Source: JBGTIS01 sp041745535
GTDB lineage: Bacteria; Bacteroidota; Bacteroidia; Cytophagales; Cyclobacteriaceae
Assembly: GCA_041745535.1 (NCBI GenBank)
Contig: JBGTIS010000389.1
Span: 35,226-99,225 of the forward strand
Direction: 5' to 3'
DNA length: 64,000 nt
Notes under the pieces: model-generated
What the model saw: only the letters and a program-made list of their open reading frames with translations
Database searches by the model: none
Told to the model about the DNA's origin: nothing
In this document: positions 54,487 through 62,862 of the stretch, in pieces
Layout: every line of letters begins with the position of its first letter
How positions within the stretch are numbered: the first letter of the stretch is position 1
Made by a program: the position numbers and the translations under genes

Positions 54487-55554
54487 ATGCTGATAGTAGA
54501 CGCGCACCTCGATTTGAGTATGAATGCCATGGACTGGAACCGCGACCTGCGGCAATCGGTGTACCAAATCCGCGAGCGGGAAAAAGGGATGAACGACAAA
54601 CCCGGCCGGGAAATGGGCACAGTAGCTTTTCCTGAAATGCGGCAGGCCAACATTGGGTTGTGTGTGGCTACCCTGATCGCCCGCTATGTAAAACCGGCTA
54701 ATCCGTTACCGGGTTGGTTTTCGCGACAGCAGGCCTGGGCGCATACCCAGGGGCAACTGGCCTGGTACCGGGCTATGGAAAACGAGGGCGAACTGGTGCG
54801 GATTACCGACATCCCTTCTTTAGAAAAACACCTGGCTTCGTGGAATAATAAAAAAGACAATAACCATCCGATTGGTTATATCCTAAGCCTGGAAGGGGCC
54901 GATTCCATGGTGGATATGGGCTACCTGGAAAAAGCGTATGAACAGGGCTTACGTGCCCTGGGTCCTGCCCATTACGGCCCGGGGGTGTATGCTTTCGGAA
55001 CCGATTCTACCGGTGGCATGGGAGCGAAAGGACAGGAACTGCTCAAAAAAATGGAAGCACTCAACATTATTCTGGATGCCACCCACCTGTGCGACGAAAG
55101 TTTCTGGGAAGCGATGGATCATTTCCATGGACCGGTGTGGGCCAGCCATTCCAATTGCCGGACACTGGTAGACCACAATAGGCAGTTTGCCGATGAGCAG
55201 TTGAAAACACTGATCAGCCGGGGCGCGGTAATCGGTGGCGTGCTGGATGCCTGGATGATGATTCCCGGCTGGGTAAGAGGGAAATCCACACCCCAAAATA
55301 TGAACCTGTCGCTGGCGCATGTCATCGATCATTATGACCATATTTGTCAGCTGGCCGGTAATTCGCTGCATGTGGCCATTGGCACCGATCTGGATGGGGG
55401 TTTCGGCAAAGAGCAAAGCCCGGCTGATATGGATACCATTGTAGATTTACAGCAGTTGCCTGAATTGTTGAGCAAACGCGGCTATATCCCGGAAGATATT
55501 GAAAATATTATGTATGGCAACTGGATCAGGTTTTTGAAAAATGCCTGGGCTTAA
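54487..55554 (+). CDS. membrane dipeptidase (peptidase M19)
   Basis: A 355-residue zinc dipeptidase of the renal dipeptidase family, which cleaves dipeptides and tolerates a D-residue at the C-terminal position. Metal ligands are visible: DAHLD at 5-9, Glu in LSLEGADSM, His in DATHLCDESF, His in WASHSNCR, and the active-site Asp in GTDLDGGFG. No signal peptide is seen, so it should act in the cytoplasm, as bacterial homologues often do. It is the last gene of the four-gene run, 41 bases after the PLP enzyme, and could supply D-amino acids to it from imported dipeptides (inference). Confidence 0.93.
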   Translation: MLIVDAHLDLSMNAMDWNRDLRQSVYQIREREKGMNDKPGREMGTVAFPEMRQANIGLCVATLIARYVKPANPLPGWFSRQQAWAHTQGQLAWYRAMENEGELVRITDIPSLEKHLASWNNKKDNNHPIGYILSLEGADSMVDMGYLEKAYEQGLRALGPAHYGPGVYAFGTDSTGGMGAKGQELLKKMEALNIILDATHLCDESFWEAMDHFHGPVWASHSNCRTLVDHNRQFADEQLKTLISRGAVIGGVLDAWMMIPGWVRGKSTPQNMNLSLAHVIDHYDHICQLAGNSLHVAIGTDLDGGFGKEQSPADMDTIVDLQQLPELLSKRGYIPEDIENIMYGNWIRFLKNAWA

Positions 55555-55575
55555 CAATGAATCAATAATTGTTAA
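55551..55575. terminator. possible bidirectional hairpin between convergent genes
   Basis: TTAACAAT (55551-55558) and ATTGTTAA (55568-55575) are exact reverse complements around a 9-base loop, exactly between the ends of the dipeptidase and FabH-like genes. The stem is AT-only and no long T run follows, so termination strength is doubtful. Confidence 0.4.
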
Positions 55576-56658
55576 CTACATCTTGTAAATCATAACATTA
55601 ATATTCATGCCTGCTCCAACGGACGCGAAAACAAGGGTATCCCCTTTATTTATTTTGTGCGTATTCAACTGATTTTTTAATATCAGATCCAATAAAGTGG
55701 GTATGGTAGCTACCGATGAATTGCCCAGCCACGCGATGGTCATCGGCATGATGTTTTCAGGCACATCAGCTATATCATAAAGGTTATAGAGTCTTTTTAA
55801 TATGGCATCATCCATTTTTCCATTAGCCTGATGGATGAGCACTTTTTTAATTTCGCTCAGATGAATATTACTCTTTTCAAGGCAGTCTTTTATCGCCTGA
55901 GGTACTGTTTCAAGGGCATATTGATAAAGCTTTCGCCCATTCATCTTTAAAAAAATATCATCCCTATTTCCATTGTCAGACTTATATGATTTGCCCATAT
56001 ATAGCATTTGGGAATATAAAAAGGTATCTGAGCGTGTTTTATGGGCAAGTATTCCAATGGGATCATCGCACTTTTTGGCTTCCAAAACCACAGCGCCAGC
56101 ACCATCGGCATACAACATGCTGTCTCTGTCATGCGGATCGGAAACTCTGGATAGCACATCTGCCCCGATAACCAGTATCTTTTTCGCGTCTCCTGATTTT
56201 ATAAAATAATCGGCCTGAATAATGGCCTGTAACCAACCCGGACAGCCAAAAGGCAGATCATAAGCTATCGCATAGGGGTTTTTTATTTCTAAGTTGTGCT
56301 TTACGCGAGCGGCCAAACTGGGTACCATATCTGACCGATTGTTGTCAATTTTTACATCGCCAAAATTATGGGCGACAATGATGTAATCTAACGCTTCTTT
56401 ATCAATATTGGCCGACTTGATAGCTTCAATAGCTGCGTAATAGGCAATATCAGAGGTTACCAAATCATCTGTAACGTGGCGCCTTTCCGCAATCGTGGTA
56501 ATTTCCAGAAATTTATCAATTATTTCCTGATTTGTTTTTTCCAGGTTTTTTCCGTCTGTATCGTAAAATTGATTGGTAAGAAAATCTTCATTTCTAATAA
56601 GTTTTGAAGGGATGTAATTTCCAGTTCCTGTAATTACACTGTAGATCGTCCTGTTCAT
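55576..56658 (-). CDS. 3-oxoacyl-ACP synthase III (FabH-like)
   Basis: A 360-residue condensing enzyme of the thiolase fold with the full catalytic triad Cys139 (DLPFGCPGWLQ), His276 (VLIHQANG) and Asn313 (AWLGNSSVATIP). It would start fatty-acid or related acyl chains by condensing acyl-CoA with malonyl-ACP, or act in secondary metabolism. It is longer than housekeeping FabH (about 320-335 residues) because of an N-terminal insert (FLTNQFYDTDGKNLEKTNQE), a feature of the accessory ketoacyl synthase III group common in Bacteroidota. It stands alone with no acyl carrier or reductase genes beside it, so a secondary role is more likely than essential lipid synthesis. Confidence 0.92.
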   Translation of the reverse strand: MNRTIYSVITGTGNYIPSKLIRNEDFLTNQFYDTDGKNLEKTNQEIIDKFLEITTIAERRHVTDDLVTSDIAYYAAIEAIKSANIDKEALDYIIVAHNFGDVKIDNNRSDMVPSLAARVKHNLEIKNPYAIAYDLPFGCPGWLQAIIQADYFIKSGDAKKILVIGADVLSRVSDPHDRDSMLYADGAGAVVLEAKKCDDPIGILAHKTRSDTFLYSQMLYMGKSYKSDNGNRDDIFLKMNGRKLYQYALETVPQAIKDCLEKSNIHLSEIKKVLIHQANGKMDDAILKRLYNLYDIADVPENIMPMTIAWLGNSSVATIPTLLDLILKNQLNTHKINKGDTLVFASVGAGMNINVMIYKM

Positions 56659-56824
56659 ATTTATTGTTTATATTTATTTATTTTACCGCCAAAATGGTTT
56701 GGCTAGCCATTTGGAGTGCCTTGAAAGCATTTTTCTCTTGTATTTCAATATCGCTACTACGGAGCGACTAATCAACTGGCTTATTATCACGCTGCTTAAC
56801 GGCTATCTTCTATGATGCCCTGGC

Positions 56825-56940
56825 CTATACTTCTATCGGTCTGGTTGGTAAGTTTTCGTTTAAGACTTCTTCTATTCGCGGAACAAGTTCTTTCAATATG
56901 ATATAAGCGTAATCCTGAGCATTCAATATAATGACTACTA
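56825..56940 (-). pseudogene. possible remnant of a DUF433 partner (toxin) gene
   Basis: Directly after the broken DUF433 frame the minus strand is open for about 38 codons ending in LNAQDYAYIILKELVPRIEE and then VLNENLPTRPIEV before a TAG at 56825. The position fits the tail of a DUF5615/PIN-like toxin that normally follows DUF433, but the resemblance is weak and no start or catalytic region remains. Confidence 0.3.
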
Positions 56941-57121
56941 TTGGATATTTACGGAAGTTTGGCTGGAATTGTAAATTTCTATCAAGGTAAATAAAAATAC
57001 ACCTATAGTAATTCCCTTTTCCAAATGCCAGAATAAGGTTTCTACACCGACACGAGCTCCACTAAATACAGGTTTGCTGGATGTCACGACCAATGGTGAT
57101 GTATTTTTTTAAATCTTCCAT
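56938..57121 (-). pseudogene. frameshifted DUF433 antitoxin remnant
   Basis: From an ATG at 57121 the frame reads MEDLKKYITIGRDIQQ and stops early. The next frame, from 57072, continues with PVFSGARVGVETLFWHLEKG, then ITIGVFLFTLIEIYN, the typical core of DUF433 antitoxins. A loss of about two bases near 57072 explains the break (intact members read IQGKPVFSGTRVPVE). The C-terminal third (the FPSVSxEQ part) is also missing or altered. It is a decayed member of a type II toxin-antitoxin-like pair. Confidence 0.7.
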
Positions 57122-57609
57122 ATTCAAATATACGAAATGAATACATTATTTGATTTCTTTTTTGGCCAGGGCATAACATCCGTATAAAGTGCGCCGGGCG
57201 CCGCCGCGTCCACAGTGGACCGCTTTATCCGCAATGCATCATTACTACTAATCTAGCGGATTTTTGATCTTTTTAAAACTAATTTGGGGGACCGTGTCTC
57301 ATTTTTTTTGCTGAAAAGTGATAGATGCCCCCTCCGAACTTTCCTCGATGGCCAAGGTCGGCCCAGTCGGGTAAGCGCGGTTTCGCACGGCTGCCCCACC
57401 ACCCGCTTCAATGGCGTAAATGTGATTGATACCGCCAGAAGTATGGGGTAAGAAAATTTGTAACCTTCCGCCATTCAGCAAATTCTTACCCTTACCGGAT
57501 TTTTATGTATGGAATCTAATCGCTAATCCATTATTTCATTTCTTGATTCAAGTCAATGCATATCTGTCGCGTTTGGCAGACCTTTGAATCAAAATCAACA
57601 TTAAGAATT
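57122..57609. other. intergenic region with a GC-rich block and broken frames
   Basis: No intact gene. The part at about 57170-57480 is clearly richer in G and C than the surroundings (for example GTGCGCCGGGCGCCGCCGCG). It contains a palindrome GTCCACAGTGGAC and two short overlapping minus-strand frames, one reading LPHTSGGINHIYAIEAGGGA. These look like debris of a foreign or decayed element; no family is recognised. Confidence 0.5.
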
Positions 57610-58227
57610 ATGAAAAATAAATTTATCTTTTCGTTAGCATTGTGGTCAATTTTAATCACAAGTGCTAATGCCCAATCAGTTAACAAGGACAGCATTGATA
57701 AAAAACATTTTATTGGAAGCACTTTGTTTGTTTTAGCAACCCCCATTGTATCGCCTTCTCCAGCATACTATCAGTTAAATTACGGCTACCGGGTAACACC
57801 AAAAGATGTGGTATCCGTAGAAGCCATTACCTGGACGTATACAGGGCCGCTTGGCAGACCGTATGGACCTGATTTCGACAACGCGAATTCCGATTTCCCT
57901 GGCAAAGTAAAAGCCTATGGCTTAGGACTTGCTTATAAGCGTTTTCTCTGGAAAGGTATCTACGGACAGCTTCATGCTACTGCTTTCCATCAAAATTATT
58001 TAAATGAAGCTGATGCTAAAATTCAAAGCGGATTTCAACTCTTTAATGTGATCAGGTTTGGTTATCACCTAAAGTTATTTAAGAATCGCTTATTCATTGA
58101 GCCTTCTGTCGCGGCAACCAGTTGGCCAGTGAATACAAACCTGCCTGCCTCCTTCCAGGCAGAAGAAGACAAGTGGCCTAACTATTTCTTATTCGAACCA
58201 GGGCTTCATTTTGGGATAAACTTCTAA
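57610..58227 (+). CDS. exported beta-rich protein, probable outer-membrane type
   Basis: A 205-residue protein with a Sec signal (MKNKFIFSLALWSILITSANAQ). The mature part has alternating hydrophobic/polar strands rich in Tyr, Phe and Trp (YYQLNYGYRV, VSVEAITWTYTG, YGLGLAYKRFLWKGIYGQLH) and ends in the aromatic terminus LHFGINF, as in small outer-membrane barrels. The ATG at 57610 is set by the signal peptide; the open frame above it is not protein-like. It converges on the Crp/Fnr gene with 25 bases between. Function unknown. Confidence 0.75.
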   Translation: MKNKFIFSLALWSILITSANAQSVNKDSIDKKHFIGSTLFVLATPIVSPSPAYYQLNYGYRVTPKDVVSVEAITWTYTGPLGRPYGPDFDNANSDFPGKVKAYGLGLAYKRFLWKGIYGQLHATAFHQNYLNEADAKIQSGFQLFNVIRFGYHLKLFKNRLFIEPSVAATSWPVNTNLPASFQAEEDKWPNYFLFEPGLHFGINF

Positions 58228-58252
58228 GGAAAAATTTTTTAGCAATCAGAAA

Positions 58253-58828
58253 TTATTTAAGGGTAATTCGTTTTCTGATTCTGGATAGCGTTTCGGGTTT
58301 TATTCCCAGATAGCTGGCGATTTGGTATTGTGGAACCCGGTTGAATAAGTCAGGTCTTTCTTTCAATAAATAAAGGTATTTTTCTTCTGGATTTTTACTG
58401 GCAAAAGCTGCTACGCTATCTGTTTTTTCGCCCATCATTTTCTCGAATTCAACCCGACAAATTGTTTCAAAACGAGGGAATTTTTTATACAAGACTGCCT
58501 CTTTTTCCGCGTTGATAACCGCTACGGTAGTCTTTTCTGAACAAACGAAGAAATATTTTGAAGGAGTATGATTGGCAAGACTATTAAAGTCAGCCACCGA
58601 ATTTCCTTCGGTATAGAATTCAGAAGTGACTTCCTCACCATCCAGCATCGAGTATCTTCGTATACAACCTTCAATTACGAAATAGGCATCTTTGGCTATT
58701 TGCCCTTCTTTTAATAAGTAAGTTCCTTTGTCAAATGTCTTTATTGGAAAGCTTTGTTCAATCGCCAAAATTTCTTCCTCTGATAGTTTGGTTAACCGCG
58801 ACATTTGTTCCACCAAAATATTATTCAT
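58253..58828 (-). CDS. Crp/Fnr-family transcriptional regulator
   Basis: A 191-residue regulator. The cyclic-nucleotide-fold sensor shows FDKGTYLLKEGQIAKDAYFVIEGCIRRY and SVADFNSLANHTPSKYFFVCSEKTTVAVI. The C-terminal DNA-binding part is short (YQIASYLGIKPETLSRIRKRI), the compact winged helix typical of Bacteroidota Crp/Fnr proteins. No Cys cluster for iron-sulfur binding is visible, and the phosphate-binding cassette is degenerate, so cAMP binding is doubtful. Targets unknown. Confidence 0.9.
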   Translation of the reverse strand: MNNILVEQMSRLTKLSEEEILAIEQSFPIKTFDKGTYLLKEGQIAKDAYFVIEGCIRRYSMLDGEEVTSEFYTEGNSVADFNSLANHTPSKYFFVCSEKTTVAVINAEKEAVLYKKFPRFETICRVEFEKMMGEKTDSVAAFASKNPEEKYLYLLKERPDLFNRVPQYQIASYLGIKPETLSRIRKRITLK

Positions 58829-59148
58829 TTTTCTTCAATTATTTATGACCATCTGTTCGTTTAGCCATTTCTAAAGTTTCGTTGATAAAGTCACTTTTAG
58901 CAATTCGATATCCGATTCTATCGTTTCTAAATCTCTTGGCTAAATTAAATTTCAAGTGATATTCTAACTCAATAAGCGTAGCGCGAAATTTTAGAAAGAT
59001 TAACTGGTCCGCTTGCTCGAAATTTTCTTAGAAATAAAAATGCTCAATTTTACACTTTCAGTCCGCATTACGCTTATACATTGTTAGCGGCTGGCTTTAT
59101 TCTCATTCATTTTTGTTGATTTGCTTGAACGCGTAGCTTTTAAGCGGA
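58829..59148. other. intergenic region holding the attC-like palindrome
   Basis: About 320 bases between the Crp/Fnr gene start and the DUF6157 gene end with no supported gene. The main structure is the large imperfect palindrome at 58964-59087, listed separately. Confidence 0.6.
58964..59087. repeat. integron attC-like imperfect palindrome
   Basis: On the plus strand the order is CTAAC (58964-58968), 3 bases, ATAAGCGTA (58972-58980), about 88 bases, TACGCTTAT (59069-59077), 5 bases, GTTAG (59083-59087). Outer and inner arms are exact reverse complements, as in R"-L"...L'-R' of attC sites, and the length of about 124 bases lies in the attC range. The outer bases only partly match the RYYYAAC/GTTRRRY consensus. 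Inside are two direct copies of CGAAATTTT (58984-58992, 59018-59026). It lies just past the 3' end of the DUF6157 gene, where a cassette attC would be. No integrase is in the window. Confidence 0.45.
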
Positions 59149-59529
59149 TTAATTCTTTATCATTCGCAAGTTTTTTATATTCGTGCGTTTCCTTCCGAAA
59201 AGGGCAACGTTCCTGTTTTCGTCAAAATGCAATCCCCAGCCATATCGCTTGGTCAAGGGTGAAGAACGCAGATAAGCCTGTCCTTTGGAAAATAATTTTA
59301 TTCTTACCGTTTGATATTCGCTTTTAGGCAAAACGTTGCGTTCCGCGTAAACCTTAAATAGAACTTCCTCTAAAGTGAACTTGTATGGGTTTTTCCCAAT
59401 TATGTCATACTGAATGTTTGCGATGGTCTTTTTGTTTTTCAATGACGGGATTTGCCCTTTCTTCACCGGGCAATCGTCCGCTACTTCAATGAAGGTATTT
59501 TTATAATTTGTGGTGTGTAATTTCATCAT
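59149..59529 (-). CDS. DUF6157 family protein
   Basis: A 126-residue soluble protein that matches the DUF6157 pattern over its length: KLHTTNYKNTFIEVADDCPV at the start, IANIQYDIIGKNPYKFTLEE in the middle, and VYAERNVLPKSEYQ, FSKGQAYLRSSPLTKRYGWG and ALFGRKRT to the end. The family is short, widespread in soil bacteria and functionally uncharacterised as far as I know. Start may be either of the two adjacent ATGs (59529 or 59526). The attC-like palindrome lies about 60 bases after its stop, so the gene could be part of a mobile cassette. Confidence 0.88.
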   Translation of the reverse strand: MMKLHTTNYKNTFIEVADDCPVKKGQIPSLKNKKTIANIQYDIIGKNPYKFTLEEVLFKVYAERNVLPKSEYQTVRIKLFSKGQAYLRSSPLTKRYGWGLHFDENRNVALFGRKRTNIKNLRMIKN

Positions 59530-60098
59530 TTTTGGTTTTAAACCAACCTTTTGAGCTCGACAATATTATCGCTCGGTTTTCTTTCCCAATCTGAAAAAGG
59601 TGCTTCCGCTTATTACCGGATTTCATGACGTTTATACCAGGTAAAATACCTGTTTTAAAGGAAAGAATTTTATCGGAGTCCGGAATCATCGTTTCAGAAA
59701 TTGCTTTTATAATAGTTGGGCAACCTGATTATCCTGCTTTGACAAAATTCAACTGTGAAAAGCGCATATAAAACACTTTAAAAGAATAGAGGGGAGAAAC
59801 TGGTTTCGCTGAACATCTTGCCGCAAACTTATTCCGGTTTATTTGGGGAAGCCCCGGTGATAAATCAGGGATTTATTATTTTTTTCAAACAATATTCAGG
59901 TCAGGGGCTTTCTTTAATAGGCTTATTGTTACAGGTATAAACTTCATTTTTACAAATTTTGTTAGCTTAGTTTTCTATACTTCCTGCCAATATAATCAAG
60001 AAAGTCGGGTTCAATTTCTTGCTGTCTGATGAGTGTTTGTATTTGTGCTCTAAGATTCATTGACATCAATTTGAAATTTATTTCCGTTTATAGTTTTA
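59530..60098. other. intergenic region, no gene supported
   Basis: About 570 bases. A short minus-strand frame (59501-59689) overlaps the DUF6157 start and has no protein-like conservation visible. No tRNA, repeat or terminator was recognised. Confidence 0.5.
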
Positions 60099-60977
60099 TT
60101 AATTTTCAGCTTTTCCAAAACCTACTGTTGCTCTATACATTTGCGGTGAGATTCCTGCATTCTTTTTGAATAACCGACTGAAATAATATTCATCATCATA
60201 CCCCAGTTCATAGGCTAACTCTTTTATTGACTTATTTGTAAGGTATAATTCCCTTTTTGCTTCAATGAGAATGTTTTCTGTAATTAAATTTGTCAGCGTT
60301 TTATTGAAATGCTTTTTTGTGATTTTTGTTAATGCATTTGGCGAAATGTGAAGCAAGTCAGCATAATCTTTAGGGGTATGTCTTGTTTTAAAATCTTTTT
60401 CGATCGCCTCTTTCAGATTTTGCAACATAACAGGCTCTTTACTTCCGGCTTTAGAGGGTATGGTATGCGGTTGTTGTTGTGCTTTTGAACGGGAAGCGGA
60501 AATTAAGAAAATCTTCATGTACGAAATCAACATTTCATATTGGGCTATTCCCGGATGCTGCATTTCTGTTTTAATCTGCTCTACGAGACTTTTTAACGTT
60601 GTCTCCAATGTTTCATCAACGAGAATAAACGGAGATTCATATATGTTATTAAATAAAACACCATTACAGGTTACTTCAGTCTGATGCTTATGAATGCAAA
60701 AAAAATCGGAGTGAAAGTAAATAGCAATTCCTTTTATCAAGTCTGATAAAAACAGAAATGGTTGATAAGGAGTGAAAGAAAACAAAGAGTTTTGCTCAAA
60801 ATTGTATTCAGAAAAGTCAGTTTTTAACTTCCCTGTTCCCTCTTTTATCCAGATGAGCGAGTAGTAATTATTCCGTTGCAAATGGTCGAAATAACTATTG
60901 TCCTCAAAGAAAAATAACTTAAATGCCAGGTTCCCGTTTTGCTCATTAATTAAGGTAAACGAATTTGGATCTGCCAT
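60099..60977 (-). CDS. AraC-family transcriptional regulator
   Basis: A 292-residue regulator with an N-terminal cupin-like domain (YYSLIWIKEGTGKLKTDFSEY, FSFTPYQPFLFLSD) and a C-terminal AraC helix-turn-helix pair (TPKDYADLLHISPNALTKIT; IKELAYELGYDDEYYFSRLF). The architecture is that of Bacteroidota AraC proteins that respond to small aromatic or sugar molecules. No obvious target gene is co-oriented directly beside it; the exported protein gene upstream (61157-61900) is the nearest neighbour. Confidence 0.9.
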   Translation of the reverse strand: MADPNSFTLINEQNGNLAFKLFFFEDNSYFDHLQRNNYYSLIWIKEGTGKLKTDFSEYNFEQNSLFSFTPYQPFLFLSDLIKGIAIYFHSDFFCIHKHQTEVTCNGVLFNNIYESPFILVDETLETTLKSLVEQIKTEMQHPGIAQYEMLISYMKIFLISASRSKAQQQPHTIPSKAGSKEPVMLQNLKEAIEKDFKTRHTPKDYADLLHISPNALTKITKKHFNKTLTNLITENILIEAKRELYLTNKSIKELAYELGYDDEYYFSRLFKKNAGISPQMYRATVGFGKAEN

Positions 60978-61156
60978 CTGCGTAATTTTTATTCTAAGTT
61001 ACAAATTTTAAAAGCAAACCTTTCCTCTTATGCACAATCAGCACCAGTAAAGAACCGCTTTTTACAAACTTTCTTTGTATTGGTTTTGAGTTCTTCGATT
61101 ATGTGAAGCGAAACAACCGTAGCACCAGTGGTCATTTTTTTAATCTGCTTTTAATT

Positions 61157-61900
61157 TCAAAAATTATAATTAAGAGCTACATTCCATTTCAAGCCGGAGT
61201 TGGAACTGATATTGGTGATTAAAGCTGTATTTACCTGGCTTGAAAAAAACAAAGGGAATTTGTTAAGCCCAAATCTTACTGTCGGCGAAAAAAATAAGCC
61301 GTCCTCTTTGTCAACTTTTAGATAAAAAACCTGTGGTAAAAAACCGCAATAAAATTTTTCGCTTACCCGAATATTGGTAATACTAACAACAGCAGATAAG
61401 AAGCTGATCAACTTTATAGATTCCTTTTCAAGATTATGAGCATTCCAGTAAATTAAACTAAGGGAAGATTTTTTTGAAAACAAATAAGAGGGAATGATCT
61501 TTACAATCAGATATCGCTCCGCTTTATTCACTTTAACCTGCTTCCCTCCCTGTAAAACCTCCGGGTAAGAAAAGGCAAGGCCAAGGCTTACACCAGCCTT
61601 GAACTTTAGTTTCTTTTTATCCATTATCAAATACATAAAAGTATTTCCCATCCCCCATGGTCTGCCATCAATGCCATAATTTATATCCGGCTCATAACTG
61701 AATCTTTTTATTTTTAAATTAAAAAATGCGGATATAGCAGGCTTGTCCAAAGAATAAGCCGGTATTTGGGAAATACCATTAGAGGTTATGATAACAACGC
61801 CACTTAGCTTGGGTTTATCCTTTGAAGAATCTTTTTGAGCCGCCACCCTCTGCACCGAAAGCACCAGGATTATGACGATAGCCATTCTTATCAAGGTCAT
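61157..61900 (-). CDS. exported beta-barrel-like protein
   Basis: A 247-residue protein with a Sec signal (MTLIRMAIVIILVLSVQRVAAQ). The mature chain consists of alternating strands with many aromatic residues (AISAFFNLKIKRFSYEPDIN, FKAGVSLGLAFSYP, RYLIVKIIPSYLF) and ends WNVALNYNF, an outer-membrane-type terminus. No family is recognised. The ATG at 61900 is preferred over a TTG three codons upstream. Confidence 0.7.
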   Translation of the reverse strand: MTLIRMAIVIILVLSVQRVAAQKDSSKDKPKLSGVVIITSNGISQIPAYSLDKPAISAFFNLKIKRFSYEPDINYGIDGRPWGMGNTFMYLIMDKKKLKFKAGVSLGLAFSYPEVLQGGKQVKVNKAERYLIVKIIPSYLFSKKSSLSLIYWNAHNLEKESIKLISFLSAVVSITNIRVSEKFYCGFLPQVFYLKVDKEDGLFFSPTVRFGLNKFPLFFSSQVNTALITNISSNSGLKWNVALNYNF

Positions 61901-61994
61901 ATTAACCAATTTTAAAAAGAAATCAATACTTTTTATTTAGAAAAAGCACCCGCAATTTAGAAAAGTTTTTTTCACTGCCATTGGTTCAAACTAT

Positions 61995-62768
61995 TTAGTA
62001 CAGGTTTGGAGTTGCTTCACTATCACGTAGAGCTGTCTTTTTACGTTTGCTGAACGGAATGATCATAGGCACGTCGTTCGCATAGTCCCTGTACTTCTTT
62101 CCAAAATGTGTTTTCAGATCTCTTTCTTCCAGTTGAATAGCAGTAAGGATATAGCCCGTAGTCAGAATGGCAAAGACAAAATGCGCGACGGTCATAACAG
62201 GTGTGGACCAGAAAGCGATTAAAAACCCAAGGTATAAAGGATGGCGAATAAACCGGTAAAAAACCGGTATGCGGAAGGGCAGTTGCGAGTACGGTTTGCC
62301 ATTGAAATACAGCCATACCTGCCGAAGGCCAAATAAATCGAAATGATTAATAAGAAAAGTACTAACAAGAACGATTGCCCACCCGGTGAGAAACAAAATC
62401 AAAAGTCCGGTTTTTACTATTTCGCTCTTCACTGACCATATTATTCCGCCGATGGGTTGCCATTGCCACATCATTAGAGCAAGACAGAGACTGGCTAATA
62501 ACACATAGGTACTTCGTTCCAGGTGTTCGGGAACAAATTGCTTCCACCATCTCTTGAAAGCCGGCCTGGCCATTATACTGTGTTGTAGTGCGAAAATAAG
62601 CAGCAGGGAAGCATCGATAAGGATAGCCCGCAATAAAGCAATTTGTGGAATGCCGTCGATAGTTTTTGGAACTATAAAATTGCCTACAAAGGCGATGGCG
62701 TATAGGAAAGTGATAAAGAAGACAAAGTAACAGACTACGCCATAAAGCAGGGAGATTGTTTTTTTCAT
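61995..62768 (-). CDS. membrane methyltransferase, MddA/isoprenylcysteine methyltransferase-like
   Basis: A 257-residue protein with five or six membrane helices. The C-terminal catalytic part has FRIPVFYRFIRHPLYLGFLIAFWSTP and LEERDLKTHFGKKYRDYANDVPMIIP, the RHPxYxG and EERDL/YxxY motifs of NnrU/ICMT-type methyltransferases that use S-adenosylmethionine. The N-terminal half (ALQHSIMARPAFKRWW, PEHLERSTYVL) matches methanethiol S-methyltransferase (MddA), which makes dimethyl sulfide. The MddA assignment is likely but not certain. Single gene. Confidence 0.8.
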   Translation of the reverse strand: MKKTISLLYGVVCYFVFFITFLYAIAFVGNFIVPKTIDGIPQIALLRAILIDASLLLIFALQHSIMARPAFKRWWKQFVPEHLERSTYVLLASLCLALMMWQWQPIGGIIWSVKSEIVKTGLLILFLTGWAIVLVSTFLINHFDLFGLRQVWLYFNGKPYSQLPFRIPVFYRFIRHPLYLGFLIAFWSTPVMTVAHFVFAILTTGYILTAIQLEERDLKTHFGKKYRDYANDVPMIIPFSKRKKTALRDSEATPNLY

Positions 62769-62862
62769 AACTGAAGATTTTATTGTTGAATTAGATTGTT
62801 GGAAAGAACTCTCGTTGTATAAAAGAGAAGGTTCTTAGTAAAGCCAGTGATTTTTCTGATTC

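Noticed and set aside
57253..57481. Two overlapping minus-strand frames of 60-73 codons as real genes
   Set aside because: They overlap each other in different frames, lie in a GC-rich decay zone and match no family I recognise.
59501..59689. 62-codon minus-strand frame upstream of the DUF6157 gene
   Set aside because: It overlaps the DUF6157 start and its composition is not protein-like; no motif.
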